Assembly: GCA_027482985.1 (NCBI GenBank)
Contig: JAIXVO010000708.1
Span: forward strand, 1 to 10,148
Direction of reading: 5' to 3'
From: Cyanobacteriota bacterium
GTDB taxonomy: Bacteria; Cyanobacteriota; Cyanobacteriia; Leptolyngbyales; Leptolyngbyaceae
DNA: 10,148 nt
A program made the translations under genes and the position numbers. Within the stretch, counting starts at the first letter, position 1, and each line of letters opens with the position of its first letter. The notes beneath the pieces were generated by a model. It was not told where the DNA came from. It saw only the letters and a program-made list of their open reading frames with translations, and ran no database searches. Shown here one piece after another: positions 1 to 6,365 of this stretch.

Positions 1-294
1 GATGAACACATTTTGCCCCTGTTCCGCCTTCCACTTGGCCTGAAACTTGGGAATAATCGCATCGTGCGCCGCTTTGGGCACCGCATAGCCCACCAGGGTA
101 ATTTCGACATCAGGCTTGGTAGTTGCCCCAGTGCCCGCAATTGGCTTCCCGGCACAGGCGATTACACTCCAACTGACCATCAGCCCTAACAGGCAAAGGG
201 CACCCCAGCGATGGGGGGAACGAAACCTAAACTGAGGGAGGAGATATCTGGACAGACGATCCCACCCACTCAGGAGCGAATGCCAGCAATTCAT
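1..294 (-). CDS. sbpA: Sulfate ABC transporter substrate-binding lipoprotein, N-terminal part (cut by window edge)
   Basis: Reading leftwards from the ATG at 294 gives 98 open codons that run off the window edge, so only the N-terminus is present. A basic N-terminal stretch (about residues 1-30) is followed by a hydrophobic segment (31-46) ending in a lipobox, V-I-A-C, with Cys47 as the likely lipidated residue. The mature part starts with a short linker and then DVEITLVGYAVPKAAHDAII and IPKFQAKWKAEQGQ, which match the start of cyanobacterial sulfate-binding proteins (SbpA/CysP family). In that family the protein binds sulfate outside the inner membrane and delivers it to the CysT/CysW/CysA permease. 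A good Shine-Dalgarno (GAGGAG, minus strand) lies about 8 nt before the ATG. The permease genes are expected to the left but are not in view. A related oxyanion-binding protein is possible because the ligand residues lie outside the window. Confidence 0.8.
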   Translation of the reverse strand, partial: MNCWHSLLSGWDRLSRYLLPQFRFRSPHRWGALCLLGLMVSWSVIACAGKPIAGTGATTKPDVEITLVGYAVPKAAHDAIIPKFQAKWKAEQGQNVFI

Positions 295-312
295 GCCAAT
301 CTCTCCTCAAAA

Positions 313-354
313 AGTAATCTAAAACAGAAAGTACGGTAACACAGTCGGATTACT
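313..354. promoter_or_regulatory. Leader of the sulfate-binding gene, with a spaced dyad
   Basis: The 79-bp gap between the DUF4333-like gene and the sulfate-binding gene holds a 7-bp inverted repeat, AGTAATC at 313-319 and GATTACT at 348-354. A second 5-bp pair (ACAGT 341-345, ACTGT 352-356) overlaps its right arm. It sits directly upstream of the ribosome binding site of the minus-strand gene. It could be an operator or a leader hairpin. No T-run marks it as a terminator, and I cannot assign a regulator. Confidence 0.25.
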
Positions 355-373
355 GTTTTATACCATGAAGCCT

Positions 374-952
374 CTACAACTTCCAGGTGACATTCCCCTG
401 GGCATCTTCGACTCGAACCGAGACAGGGCGAGTCTGACCCTGGCGATCGCGCACCTGACATTGAAAGCTCTCACCCGGTTTCGCTAGCCGCACCTTACCG
501 CCACAATTCACCTGCACTTCCAGCCGAAATTGTTGCTGCATGCCCTGCTGAATAGTCTGCTCTAACTTGGGTAACACGAGTAACCCCTGGGTGTTCCAGC
601 GTAATTCGTTTTTGTCCTGTGGCTTGGCGGTTTTGGGATTGACGGCCACCTGAAACGTTTTGCCCTCCGCGATCGCCTGACAGGTAAATGGATCGGGCGC
701 TGCCACCTGCACCGTCGCGGGACAGGTCACAGTTTGCACCGTAATGCCGGCTTTTTTCATCAGTTCCCCTCGCAGCCGCTTCTCAAAGGTCTTCACCGCT
801 GCCGGTTTGCTGGGCGGCGACGGCGACACCACCGGACTGACCGTGGCGGCGGGCGGGGGGAGGCTGGCGGGGGGACTGGCAGGCGGTTGACAACCAGCCA
901 AGATCACAACTATGCAGCCAGCACTAAATTTGAGAGCATGGGAAAGGTGCAT
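374..952 (-). CDS. Small lipoprotein with two DUF4333-like repeats
   Basis: A 192-residue protein with a short lipoprotein signal: a hydrophobic stretch at about 8-20 and lipobox L-A-G-C with Cys21. A Pro/Ser/Ala-rich linker (22-50) probably tethers the folded part away from the membrane. The rest is an internal duplication. Repeat 1 (about 60-121) has Cys77 and Cys91; repeat 2 (about 130-192) has Cys150 and Cys165. In both, a V-x-C segment is followed by a P-x-x-F-x-C segment, then V-x-V, and each repeat ends in a short strand with Trp (RWN, TWKL). This resembles DUF4333, where one domain with one Cys pair is usual; the Cys pairs probably form disulfides. Function is unknown. It lies upstream of and parallel to the sulfate-binding gene (79-bp gap) and is divergent from tenA (38-bp gap). 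The ATG at 952 has only a weak Shine-Dalgarno, but it gives a complete signal peptide. Confidence 0.75.
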   Translation of the reverse strand: MHLSHALKFSAGCIVVILAGCQPPASPPASLPPPAATVSPVVSPSPPSKPAAVKTFEKRLRGELMKKAGITVQTVTCPATVQVAAPDPFTCQAIAEGKTFQVAVNPKTAKPQDKNELRWNTQGLLVLPKLEQTIQQGMQQQFRLEVQVNCGGKVRLAKPGESFQCQVRDRQGQTRPVSVRVEDAQGNVTWKL

Positions 953-990
953 ACCAGAACAGCAGAACAGTTCAAATTGAATGGTGAATC

Positions 991-1626
991 ATGTCGATTT
1001 CGGACAGTTTGTGGCAAGCCAATCAGGATTTAGCGATCGCCTGTCTCCGCAACCCTTTTGTGCAAGGGATTGCCGATGGCAGTTTAGCCAAACCCAAGTT
1101 TGCCTATTATGTGGGTCAAGATGCCTTTTTTTTGACTGCCTTTGCGCGGGCTTATAGCATTGCCGCCGCTAAGACCAGCGATTTGAATGGGTTTGAAGTG
1201 TTTCATCAGCTTGCTACCGGCGTTTTAGAAGAACTCAAACTCCATCACCAGTATGCGCTGGCGTGGGGCGTGAATTTGACCCAGGTGGAACCGGGCATGG
1301 CCACCCAACGCTACACCGACTTTTTGCTGACGACCGCCTGGAGTCAGGAGATTGGCATGACCGCAGTGGCGATGGCTCCCTGCATGCGGCTCTACCAATT
1401 TCTGGGGCAGGCGTTAGCCACCAACGGCATTCCGGAGCATCCCTACAGTGATTGGATTCGCACCTACAGCAGTCCGGCTTTTGCCCAACTCACAACGCAA
1501 CTGGAAACCTTGATCGAACAATACGCGACCCCGATGCCGACTGCCTATTCTAACTACCGCTATGCCATGTTGTGTGAACGAGACTTTTTTCAGGCAGCCT
1601 GGGCGGGTACAGAAGTGCAAGAATAG
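991..1626 (+). CDS. tenA: TenA family protein (aminopyrimidine aminohydrolase / thiaminase II type)
   Basis: A 211-residue protein covering the whole TenA fold. In this family the enzyme hydrolyses aminopyrimidine breakdown products of thiamin (salvage), or thiamin itself. Counting by analogy with the Bacillus TenA active site, the key residues fall in register: Asp44, Tyr108, Cys131 (in APCMRLY), Tyr135, Tyr159 and Glu196 (in CERDFF). The Cys nucleophile places it in the TenA_C group, not the TenA_E group. The position matching Tyr47 of the Bacillus enzyme is Phe (DAFF), a conservative change that could affect activity. The ATG at 991 is the first in frame that gives the family N-terminus (SLWQANQDLA). 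No TPP riboswitch fits in the 38 bp upstream, and no thiamin biosynthesis gene is adjacent. The ktrB-like gene follows after 15-30 bp, so the two may be co-transcribed. Confidence 0.88.
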   Translation: MSISDSLWQANQDLAIACLRNPFVQGIADGSLAKPKFAYYVGQDAFFLTAFARAYSIAAAKTSDLNGFEVFHQLATGVLEELKLHHQYALAWGVNLTQVEPGMATQRYTDFLLTTAWSQEIGMTAVAMAPCMRLYQFLGQALATNGIPEHPYSDWIRTYSSPAFAQLTTQLETLIEQYATPMPTAYSNYRYAMLCERDFFQAAWAGTEVQE

Positions 1627-1656
1627 AGTGCTGCTGATTCTGTGAGCGATCGCCCC

Positions 1657-3003
1657 ATGACTGTTTCTCGCACCATCTGTCTGGGTTTTGTGGCTGTGAT
1701 TGCCTTGGGCACGCTCCTGCTGTCGTTGCCCTTTGCCAATGCGGCTGGCACCTTCAGTTGGGATCACGTCCTCGTTGCCTTATTTACCGCCACTTCGGCG
1801 GTTTGCGTGACGGGGCACATTGTCGTCGATACCGCCACTTATTTTTCGACCTGGGGACATATTTTCATCGTCGCCCTGATTCAAATTGGCGGACTGGGCT
1901 ACATGACCGCCACGACCTTTTTGCTGTTGCTCCTCGGTCGTCGCATGGGGTTACGCCAAAAAGTAGCGATGCAGCAAGCCCTCGATCGCAGTGAGTTGAA
2001 TGGTGTCAGTCTGCTGTTGCGATCGATTATCGGCACCACCCTGATTTTTGAAATCACGGGCGCGTTGCTGATGTTGTTTGTGTTTGTGCCGCAGTTTGGC
2101 TGGGATCGATCGCTGTGGCTGGCCATCTTCCATAGCATTAGTGCCTGGAATAACGCCGGATTCAGTCTTTTCTCAGATAATTTAATGGGCTTTCAGTCCT
2201 CGCCTCTAATTAACCTGGTGATCCCCGGCTTAATCATCTTTGGCGGCATTGGCTACGAATCCATTTTTGAAATGTATCTCTGGTCGCGGGAACGGATTTT
2301 GCGGCAACCCCATCAAATTATTTTGTCGCTCAACTTCAAAGTCGCAGTCAGTACGACGCTGATTTTGCTCACGGTCGGGACGATCGCCTTTCTGCTCGTG
2401 GAAGCGCAAAATATGGCGACCTTAGCCCCGATGAGTGTCCCAGATCGGATCATGGCCGCCTGGTTTCAATCCGTCACTTCCAGAACCGCTGGCTTCAATA
2501 GCATCGATGTCGGCAAGATGACAGAAACTGGACTGTTCATCACGATCGGGTTGATGTTTATTGGCGGCAGTCCCGGCGGTACGGCAGGCGGGATCAAAAC
2601 CACGACCTTCCGCATTCTCACCAGTTGCACGAAAGCCATTCTGCAAGGGAAGGAAGAAGTCTATCTCTATGAACGCCAAATCCCGATGCCGCTGGTGATG
2701 AAGGCTATTAGCGTGGTGATGGGTTCACTGGCAGCGGTAATTGTGATGACGATTGTGATTTCCCTCTCCGATCCCGACTTTGAATTTATTCAAATCCTGT
2801 TTGAAGTGGTTTCGGCCTTTGGGACGGTGGGTTTATCAACGGGCATCACCCTCAGTCCCGACTTTTCCGTGATTGCCAAACTTGCCCTCGTCGCGATGAT
2901 GTATATCGGACGGGTGGGCGTGTTACTGCTAATGGCAGCGGTCATCGGCGATCCCAAACCCAGCTTTGTCCGCTACCCAGAAGAAAACTTATTGGTGGGT
3001 TAG
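1657..3003 (+). CDS. ktrB: KtrB/TrkH-family potassium uptake channel subunit
   Basis: An integral membrane protein of 448 residues from the ATG at 1657. A GTG at 1642 would add five residues, but the family start MTVSRTICLGF favours 1657; neither has a strong Shine-Dalgarno. It is the ion-conducting subunit of a Ktr-type K+ (Na+-dependent) uptake system. The four pore-loop repeats are visible, each with its filter glycine (numbered from the GTG): SAVCVTG (Gly58), WNNAGFS (Gly173), SRTAGFN (Gly284) and FGTVGLSTG (Gly397). The Gly/Ser/Thr-rich intramembrane gate loop GGSPGGTAGGIKTTT is at 308-322. Length and the C-terminus (YPEENLLVG) are typical of the cyanobacterial family. The residue after the first filter glycine is His59, where I recall mostly Leu. 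The cytosolic regulatory subunit KtrA and the KtrE partner are not adjacent, and would have to be encoded elsewhere. The gene follows tenA closely. Confidence 0.9.
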   Translation: MTVSRTICLGFVAVIALGTLLLSLPFANAAGTFSWDHVLVALFTATSAVCVTGHIVVDTATYFSTWGHIFIVALIQIGGLGYMTATTFLLLLLGRRMGLRQKVAMQQALDRSELNGVSLLLRSIIGTTLIFEITGALLMLFVFVPQFGWDRSLWLAIFHSISAWNNAGFSLFSDNLMGFQSSPLINLVIPGLIIFGGIGYESIFEMYLWSRERILRQPHQIILSLNFKVAVSTTLILLTVGTIAFLLVEAQNMATLAPMSVPDRIMAAWFQSVTSRTAGFNSIDVGKMTETGLFITIGLMFIGGSPGGTAGGIKTTTFRILTSCTKAILQGKEEVYLYERQIPMPLVMKAISVVMGSLAAVIVMTIVISLSDPDFEFIQILFEVVSAFGTVGLSTGITLSPDFSVIAKLALVAMMYIGRVGVLLLMAAVIGDPKPSFVRYPEENLLVG

Positions 3004-3173
3004 GGGCGATCGCTCCAGCAAAAGTAAATTCTAAAGATTCATGAATATCGGTACCCCAGCCGATCACTTTAATTTTGGGATCACGCGTAAGTGACTCTGT
3101 TTCGCTCTCGAAGTGGGCGGCAGAAGCTTGATGCTACAAGAGTTTTAGCTGTTAATTGCAGAAACTAAGTGGC

Positions 3174-3197
3174 GATTTGAAGATTTGATTCAAATCT
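3174..3197. promoter_or_regulatory. Cluster of three 7-bp half-sites (candidate operator)
   Basis: GATTTGA occurs at 3174-3180 and again at 3182-3188, followed by its reverse complement TCAAATC at 3190-3196. This gives an overlapping 8-bp dyad with a 1-nt centre (AGATTTGA/TCAAATCT) and a second 8-bp dyad with a 7-nt loop (GATTTGAA/TTCAAATC). A direct plus inverted arrangement with 8-bp spacing is typical of a multi-site operator, though a hairpin in the RNA is also possible. It lies about 240 bp upstream of pntA1. No T-run follows, so it is not a rho-independent terminator. Confidence 0.35.
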
Positions 3198-3273
3198 ATA
3201 GAAATGCAAGGTAGATGACATCATTCCAATGTGAATGTGGCAAATTTAAAGTCGTTCGGCAGTTCTAGCGCAG

Positions 3274-3302
3274 TTGTGAGTCATACCTGACTCTGTTAGT
3301 AA
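3274..3302 (+). promoter_or_regulatory. Candidate promoter of the pnt operon with a dyad in its spacer
   Basis: TTGTGA (3274-3279), a 17-bp spacer and TAGTAA (3297-3302) form a passable sigma-70-type promoter facing pntA1. The perfect 6-bp dyad GAGTCA (3278-3283) / TGACTC (3288-3293), with a 4-bp centre, overlaps the -35 end and the spacer, where a bound regulator would block or assist polymerase. This would leave a 5' leader of about 130 nt. Both elements are inferred from sequence alone. Confidence 0.28.
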
Positions 3303-3364
3303 TTTATGCTCAATTGCGAGTTGCTAACAAATGCAAACCGATGTTTAGCAAACAAAAGGGATTG

Positions 3365-3413
3365 TTGCATTTTGCAATGGTTTTGTTGCCGTGAATGGTT
3401 CGATTGTTAACAA
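3365..3413. promoter_or_regulatory. Two short palindromes close upstream of pntA1
   Basis: TTGCA/TGCAA with a 3-nt centre (3365-3377) and the perfect 10-bp palindrome TTGTTAACAA (3404-3413) lie 25 to 73 bp before the pntA1 ATG. They are AT-rich and short, so chance is a fair alternative. Their position between the possible promoter and the ribosome binding site fits operator or leader functions. The pntA1 ribosome binding site AAGGAG follows at 3427-3432. Confidence 0.22.
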
Positions 3414-3437
3414 CAATAATGCTGCGAAGGAGCTTTC

Positions 3438-4598
3438 ATGAGGATTGCGATCGCAAAAGAAATTGCGGTGGGAGAGCGGCGAGTGGCGCTGATTCCCGAC
3501 ACCGTGAGTCGATTGGTGAAGCAAGGATTTGAAGTGTGGGTAGAAAGTGGTGCTGGGGAAGCGGCACACTTTCCGAATCAGGCTTATATCGATGCGGGAG
3601 CGATTATTGTCTCCACGCCAGAAACAGTTTATAGCGCGGATCTGGTACTGAAAGTGAAGCCGCCCCAGGAAACGGAGGACGGTCGCCATGAAGCCGATTT
3701 GCTGAAAGCTGGCACCACTTTAATTAGTTTTCTCGACCCGCTGGGGAATCCAGAACTGTGTCAAAAGTTAGCCGCCCAACAGGTGACGGCCTTCAGCATG
3801 GAACTGATTCCCCGCATCAGTCGGGCGCAAAGTATGGATGCGCTCTCGTCCCAAGCCTCGATCGCGGGTTACAAAGCCGTCTTGATTGGGGCGGCGGCTT
3901 GTCCCAAATTCTTCCCCATGTTGACGACGGCAGCGGGCACGATTCCTCCCGCGAAGGTGTTCATCATTGGCGCGGGTGTGGCTGGCTTGCAGGCGATCGC
4001 CACCGCCCGACGGTTGGGCGCTGTCGTGGAAGCCTTTGACATCCGTCCTGCCGTGAAGGAGGAATGTCAGAGTCTCGGTGCCAAGTTTGTGGAAGTGGTA
4101 CTGGAAGAGGAAACCGTGGCAGCGGGGGGTTACGCCAAAGAAGTGTCAGAAGTCGCTAAACAGAAGACGCAAGAGGCGATCGCGGCGCATGTGAAGCAAG
4201 CTGATGTCGTGATTACCACGGCTCAGGTGCCTGGGAAGAAAGCGCCTGTGCTGGTGACGGCAGACATGATCGCGGCGATGAAACCCGGTGCTGTGATTGT
4301 GGATATGGCGGCAGAGCAGGGCGGCAACTGTGCCGGGACGCAAGCCGGACGGCAAATCGTCGAGCATGATGTGACCCTGATTGGCCCGGTGAATCTACCC
4401 GCCACGATGCCTGTTCACGCTAGCCAAATGTATGCCAAAAACCTGCTGACGTTGATTCAACATCTCGTCAAGGAAGGGCAACTGACCCTGGATTTCGACG
4501 ATGAAATTACCCGCGAAGCTTGTGTGACTCATGCTGGTGACATTCGCAATCAGCGGGTGCGGGGCTTGCTAGAAAATGCTGTGGCGGTTGGTTCTTAG
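3438..4598 (+). CDS. pntA1: NAD(P) transhydrogenase subunit alpha part 1 (domain I, NAD(H)-binding)
   Basis: A 386-residue soluble domain I of proton-translocating transhydrogenase, which passes hydride between NADH and NADP+ using the proton gradient. It carries the family hallmarks. The RQD loop is PRISRAQSMD, with Arg126, Gln131 and Asp134 corresponding to Arg127/Gln132/Asp135 of the Rhodospirillum protein. The Rossmann motif GAGVAG is at 178-183, followed by an acidic residue at the end of the second strand (EAFDIRP). The mobile loop TTAQVPGKKAP is at about 260-270, and DMAAEQGGNC follows. The protein ends after domain I, so the alpha chain is split as in cyanobacteria and Rhodospirillum, unlike the fused E. 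coli PntA. AAGGAG lies 5 nt before the ATG. It is the first gene of a three-gene operon, with only 14 bp to pntA2. Confidence 0.96.
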   Translation: MRIAIAKEIAVGERRVALIPDTVSRLVKQGFEVWVESGAGEAAHFPNQAYIDAGAIIVSTPETVYSADLVLKVKPPQETEDGRHEADLLKAGTTLISFLDPLGNPELCQKLAAQQVTAFSMELIPRISRAQSMDALSSQASIAGYKAVLIGAAACPKFFPMLTTAAGTIPPAKVFIIGAGVAGLQAIATARRLGAVVEAFDIRPAVKEECQSLGAKFVEVVLEEETVAAGGYAKEVSEVAKQKTQEAIAAHVKQADVVITTAQVPGKKAPVLVTADMIAAMKPGAVIVDMAAEQGGNCAGTQAGRQIVEHDVTLIGPVNLPATMPVHASQMYAKNLLTLIQHLVKEGQLTLDFDDEITREACVTHAGDIRNQRVRGLLENAVAVGS

Positions 4599-4612
4599 GA
4601 AGGAGCAAGATA

Positions 4613-4900
4613 ATGGCCAATGGATTAGTAATTGGGCTGGTGGTGTTTACCCTGGCCACGTTTATCGGCTTTGAAGTGATCAACAAAATTCCGCCCACGT
4701 TGCACACGCCTTTGATGTCTGGCTCCAACGCCATTTCGGGGATCGCAATTGTGGGGGCGCTGCTGGTGGCGGGCGATCGCAACTGGCAACTCACCACCAT
4801 CCTGGGCTTAATCGGGGTGGTGCTGGCGACCATCAACGTGGTGGGCGGCTTCCTGGTGACTGACCGCATGCTGCAAATGTTCAAGAAGAAAGAGGCCTAA
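4613..4900 (+). CDS. pntA2: NAD(P) transhydrogenase subunit alpha part 2 (membrane domain IIa)
   Basis: A 95-residue membrane protein with about three transmembrane helices (roughly 4-22, 35-53 and 58-82), of usual length for the split subunit. The conserved segment IPPTLHTPLMSGSNAISGI (residues 26-44), at the start of the second helix, and the basic C-terminus MLQMFKKKEA are characteristic. With the membrane part of PntB it forms the proton channel of the transhydrogenase in the thylakoid or plasma membrane. A strong ribosome binding site (AGGAAGGAG) overlaps the end of pntA1, and pntB starts 2 bp after the stop, so translation is tightly coupled. Confidence 0.95.
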   Translation: MANGLVIGLVVFTLATFIGFEVINKIPPTLHTPLMSGSNAISGIAIVGALLVAGDRNWQLTTILGLIGVVLATINVVGGFLVTDRMLQMFKKKEA

Positions 4901-4902
4901 CC

Positions 4903-6309
4903 ATGAATGAGTTTTTACCATCCGCGATTGAACTCAGCTATCTGGTTGCCGCTGCGTTGTTCATTGTCGGCTTGAAGAAATTAGGATCGCCCGCCACCGC
5001 CCGGAATGGCAATGCGATCGCCTCGGTGGGGATGCTGATCGCGATCGTCGCCACCCTGCTGCATCAAAATGTGTTGAATTACGAAATGATTCTGGTGGCG
5101 ATCGCCATTGGTTCCGCGATCGGGGCCGTCATGGCCTACCGCGTCGAAATGACCGCGATGCCACAAATGGTCGGTCTGCTGAATGGCTTTGGCGGCGCGG
5201 CATCTGCCCTCGTTGCCGTGGGTGAATTTTGGCGGTACATCACCAGCATCGATGCCGTCCCCGTCAGCGAAACCGTGACGATCGTCCTGAGTGTGCTGAT
5301 TGGTGGCATCACCTTCACCGGGAGTTTGCTCGCCTTCGTCAAATTGGAAGGCATTATTGGCGGTGCGCCGATCACCTTCCCCTTCCAGCAACCCTTCAAC
5401 ATCACACTGCTGGGCATTTTCCTGGCGGGGAGTGCTTGGCTCATTCTCGATCCCCATCAACCCTGGGTCTTTCTCGGCTTGATTGGGGTGTCGATGGTGC
5501 TGGGGGTGCTGTTTGTGTTGCCCATCGGTGGTGCCGATACGCCCGTCGTCATCTCCCTGCTCAATTCCTTCTCCGGCTTGGCAGCGAGTGCGGCTGGCTT
5601 CGTCCTCACCAATAATATGTTGATCATCGCCGGGGCGCTGGTGGGAGCATCGGGCATCATCCTGACGGAAATCATGTGCAAGGCGATGAACCGATCGCTG
5701 GCGAATGTCCTCTTCAGTGCCTTTGGTTCGGCGCAAACTGCATCCAGTGGCAGTACAGCTGGCGTGACAGGCGATCAAATCATTCGTCAAATCGACACCG
5801 AAGAAGGCGCAATGATGTTGGGCTATGCCAAATCTGTGGTGATTGTGCCTGGTTACGGCATGGCGGTAGCTCAAGCTCAACATGCCGTCCGCGAACTGGC
5901 TGACCAATTGGAACGGCTCGGCGTGGAAGTGAAGTACGCGATTCACCCCGTCGCGGGACGGATGCCGGGACACATGAATGTGCTGCTGGCAGAGGCGAAT
6001 GTGCCTTATCCCAAGCTCTACGATATGGACGACATCAATCCTGAGTTCGATCGCATTGATGTGGCGCTCGTCATTGGAGCCAATGATGTCGTTAATCCTG
6101 CCGCTCGTCATGACAAGGACAGCCCCATTTACGGGATGCCGATTCTGGAAGTCGATCGCGCCCATCACACGATCGTCATCAAACGCGGCATGAACGCCGG
6201 CTTCTCTGGTGTCGAAAATGAGCTGTTCTACCAGGACAAAACCATGATGCTCTTCGGCAGTGCCAAACCCGTGATCGAACAACTGGTTTCCGCTGTCAAA
6301 GAATTCTAG
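4903..6309 (+). CDS. pntB: NAD(P) transhydrogenase subunit beta (membrane domain IIb plus NADP(H)-binding domain III)
   Basis: A 468-residue protein of normal length. The N-terminal part (about 8-285) is a bundle of around nine hydrophobic helices that completes the proton channel. The C-terminal domain III (about 290-468) binds NADP(H): VPGYGMAVAQAQHAV (315-329) is the variant Rossmann motif, AGRMPGHMNVLLAEA (351-365) the pyrophosphate-binding region, GANDVVNPAA (392-401) the cofactor lid region, and KRGMNAGFSGVENELFY (427-443) the conserved KRGM-type segment that binds the NADP phosphate. It starts 2 bp after pntA2 with AGAGG as ribosome binding site, and it is followed by a clear terminator, so it ends the operon. 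In cyanobacteria Pnt is mainly a source of NADPH from NADH under low light or heterotrophy. Confidence 0.97.
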   Translation: MNEFLPSAIELSYLVAAALFIVGLKKLGSPATARNGNAIASVGMLIAIVATLLHQNVLNYEMILVAIAIGSAIGAVMAYRVEMTAMPQMVGLLNGFGGAASALVAVGEFWRYITSIDAVPVSETVTIVLSVLIGGITFTGSLLAFVKLEGIIGGAPITFPFQQPFNITLLGIFLAGSAWLILDPHQPWVFLGLIGVSMVLGVLFVLPIGGADTPVVISLLNSFSGLAASAAGFVLTNNMLIIAGALVGASGIILTEIMCKAMNRSLANVLFSAFGSAQTASSGSTAGVTGDQIIRQIDTEEGAMMLGYAKSVVIVPGYGMAVAQAQHAVRELADQLERLGVEVKYAIHPVAGRMPGHMNVLLAEANVPYPKLYDMDDINPEFDRIDVALVIGANDVVNPAARHDKDSPIYGMPILEVDRAHHTIVIKRGMNAGFSGVENELFYQDKTMMLFGSAKPVIEQLVSAVKEF

Positions 6310-6328
6310 TTGTTGCTCAAAAGTCTGG

Positions 6329-6365
6329 AAACCTCGGAGATCTTGAAAGACTTCCGAGGTTTTTT
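6329..6365 (+). terminator. Rho-independent terminator of the pnt operon
   Basis: Perfect 10-bp stem AAACCTCGGA (6329-6338) / TCCGAGGTTT (6353-6362), a 14-nt loop and a run of six T (6360-6365), starting 20 bp after the pntB stop. A second short pair, AAGTCT (6321-6326) / AGACTT (6348-6353), overlaps the loop and right arm and could be an alternative fold. Confidence 0.92.

Larger units (their letters stand above)
3004..3437. other. 434-bp intergenic region upstream of the pnt operon
   Basis: No gene can be supported here. No terminator is evident after ktrB. The AT-rich right two thirds contain several dyads (listed separately): 3174-3197, 3278-3293, 3365-3377 and 3404-3413. The 10-mer TGACTCTGTT occurs twice (3092-3101 and 3288-3297). 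The left part, 3004-3133, is open on the minus strand in one frame and reads like coding sequence, but it has no plausible start (see findings). I saw no tRNA and no NtcA site of the form GTA-N8-TAC. Confidence 0.6.

Noticed and set aside
953..990. TPP riboswitch before tenA
   Set aside because: The gap is 38 bp, too short for the aptamer, and no conserved THI-box sequence is seen.
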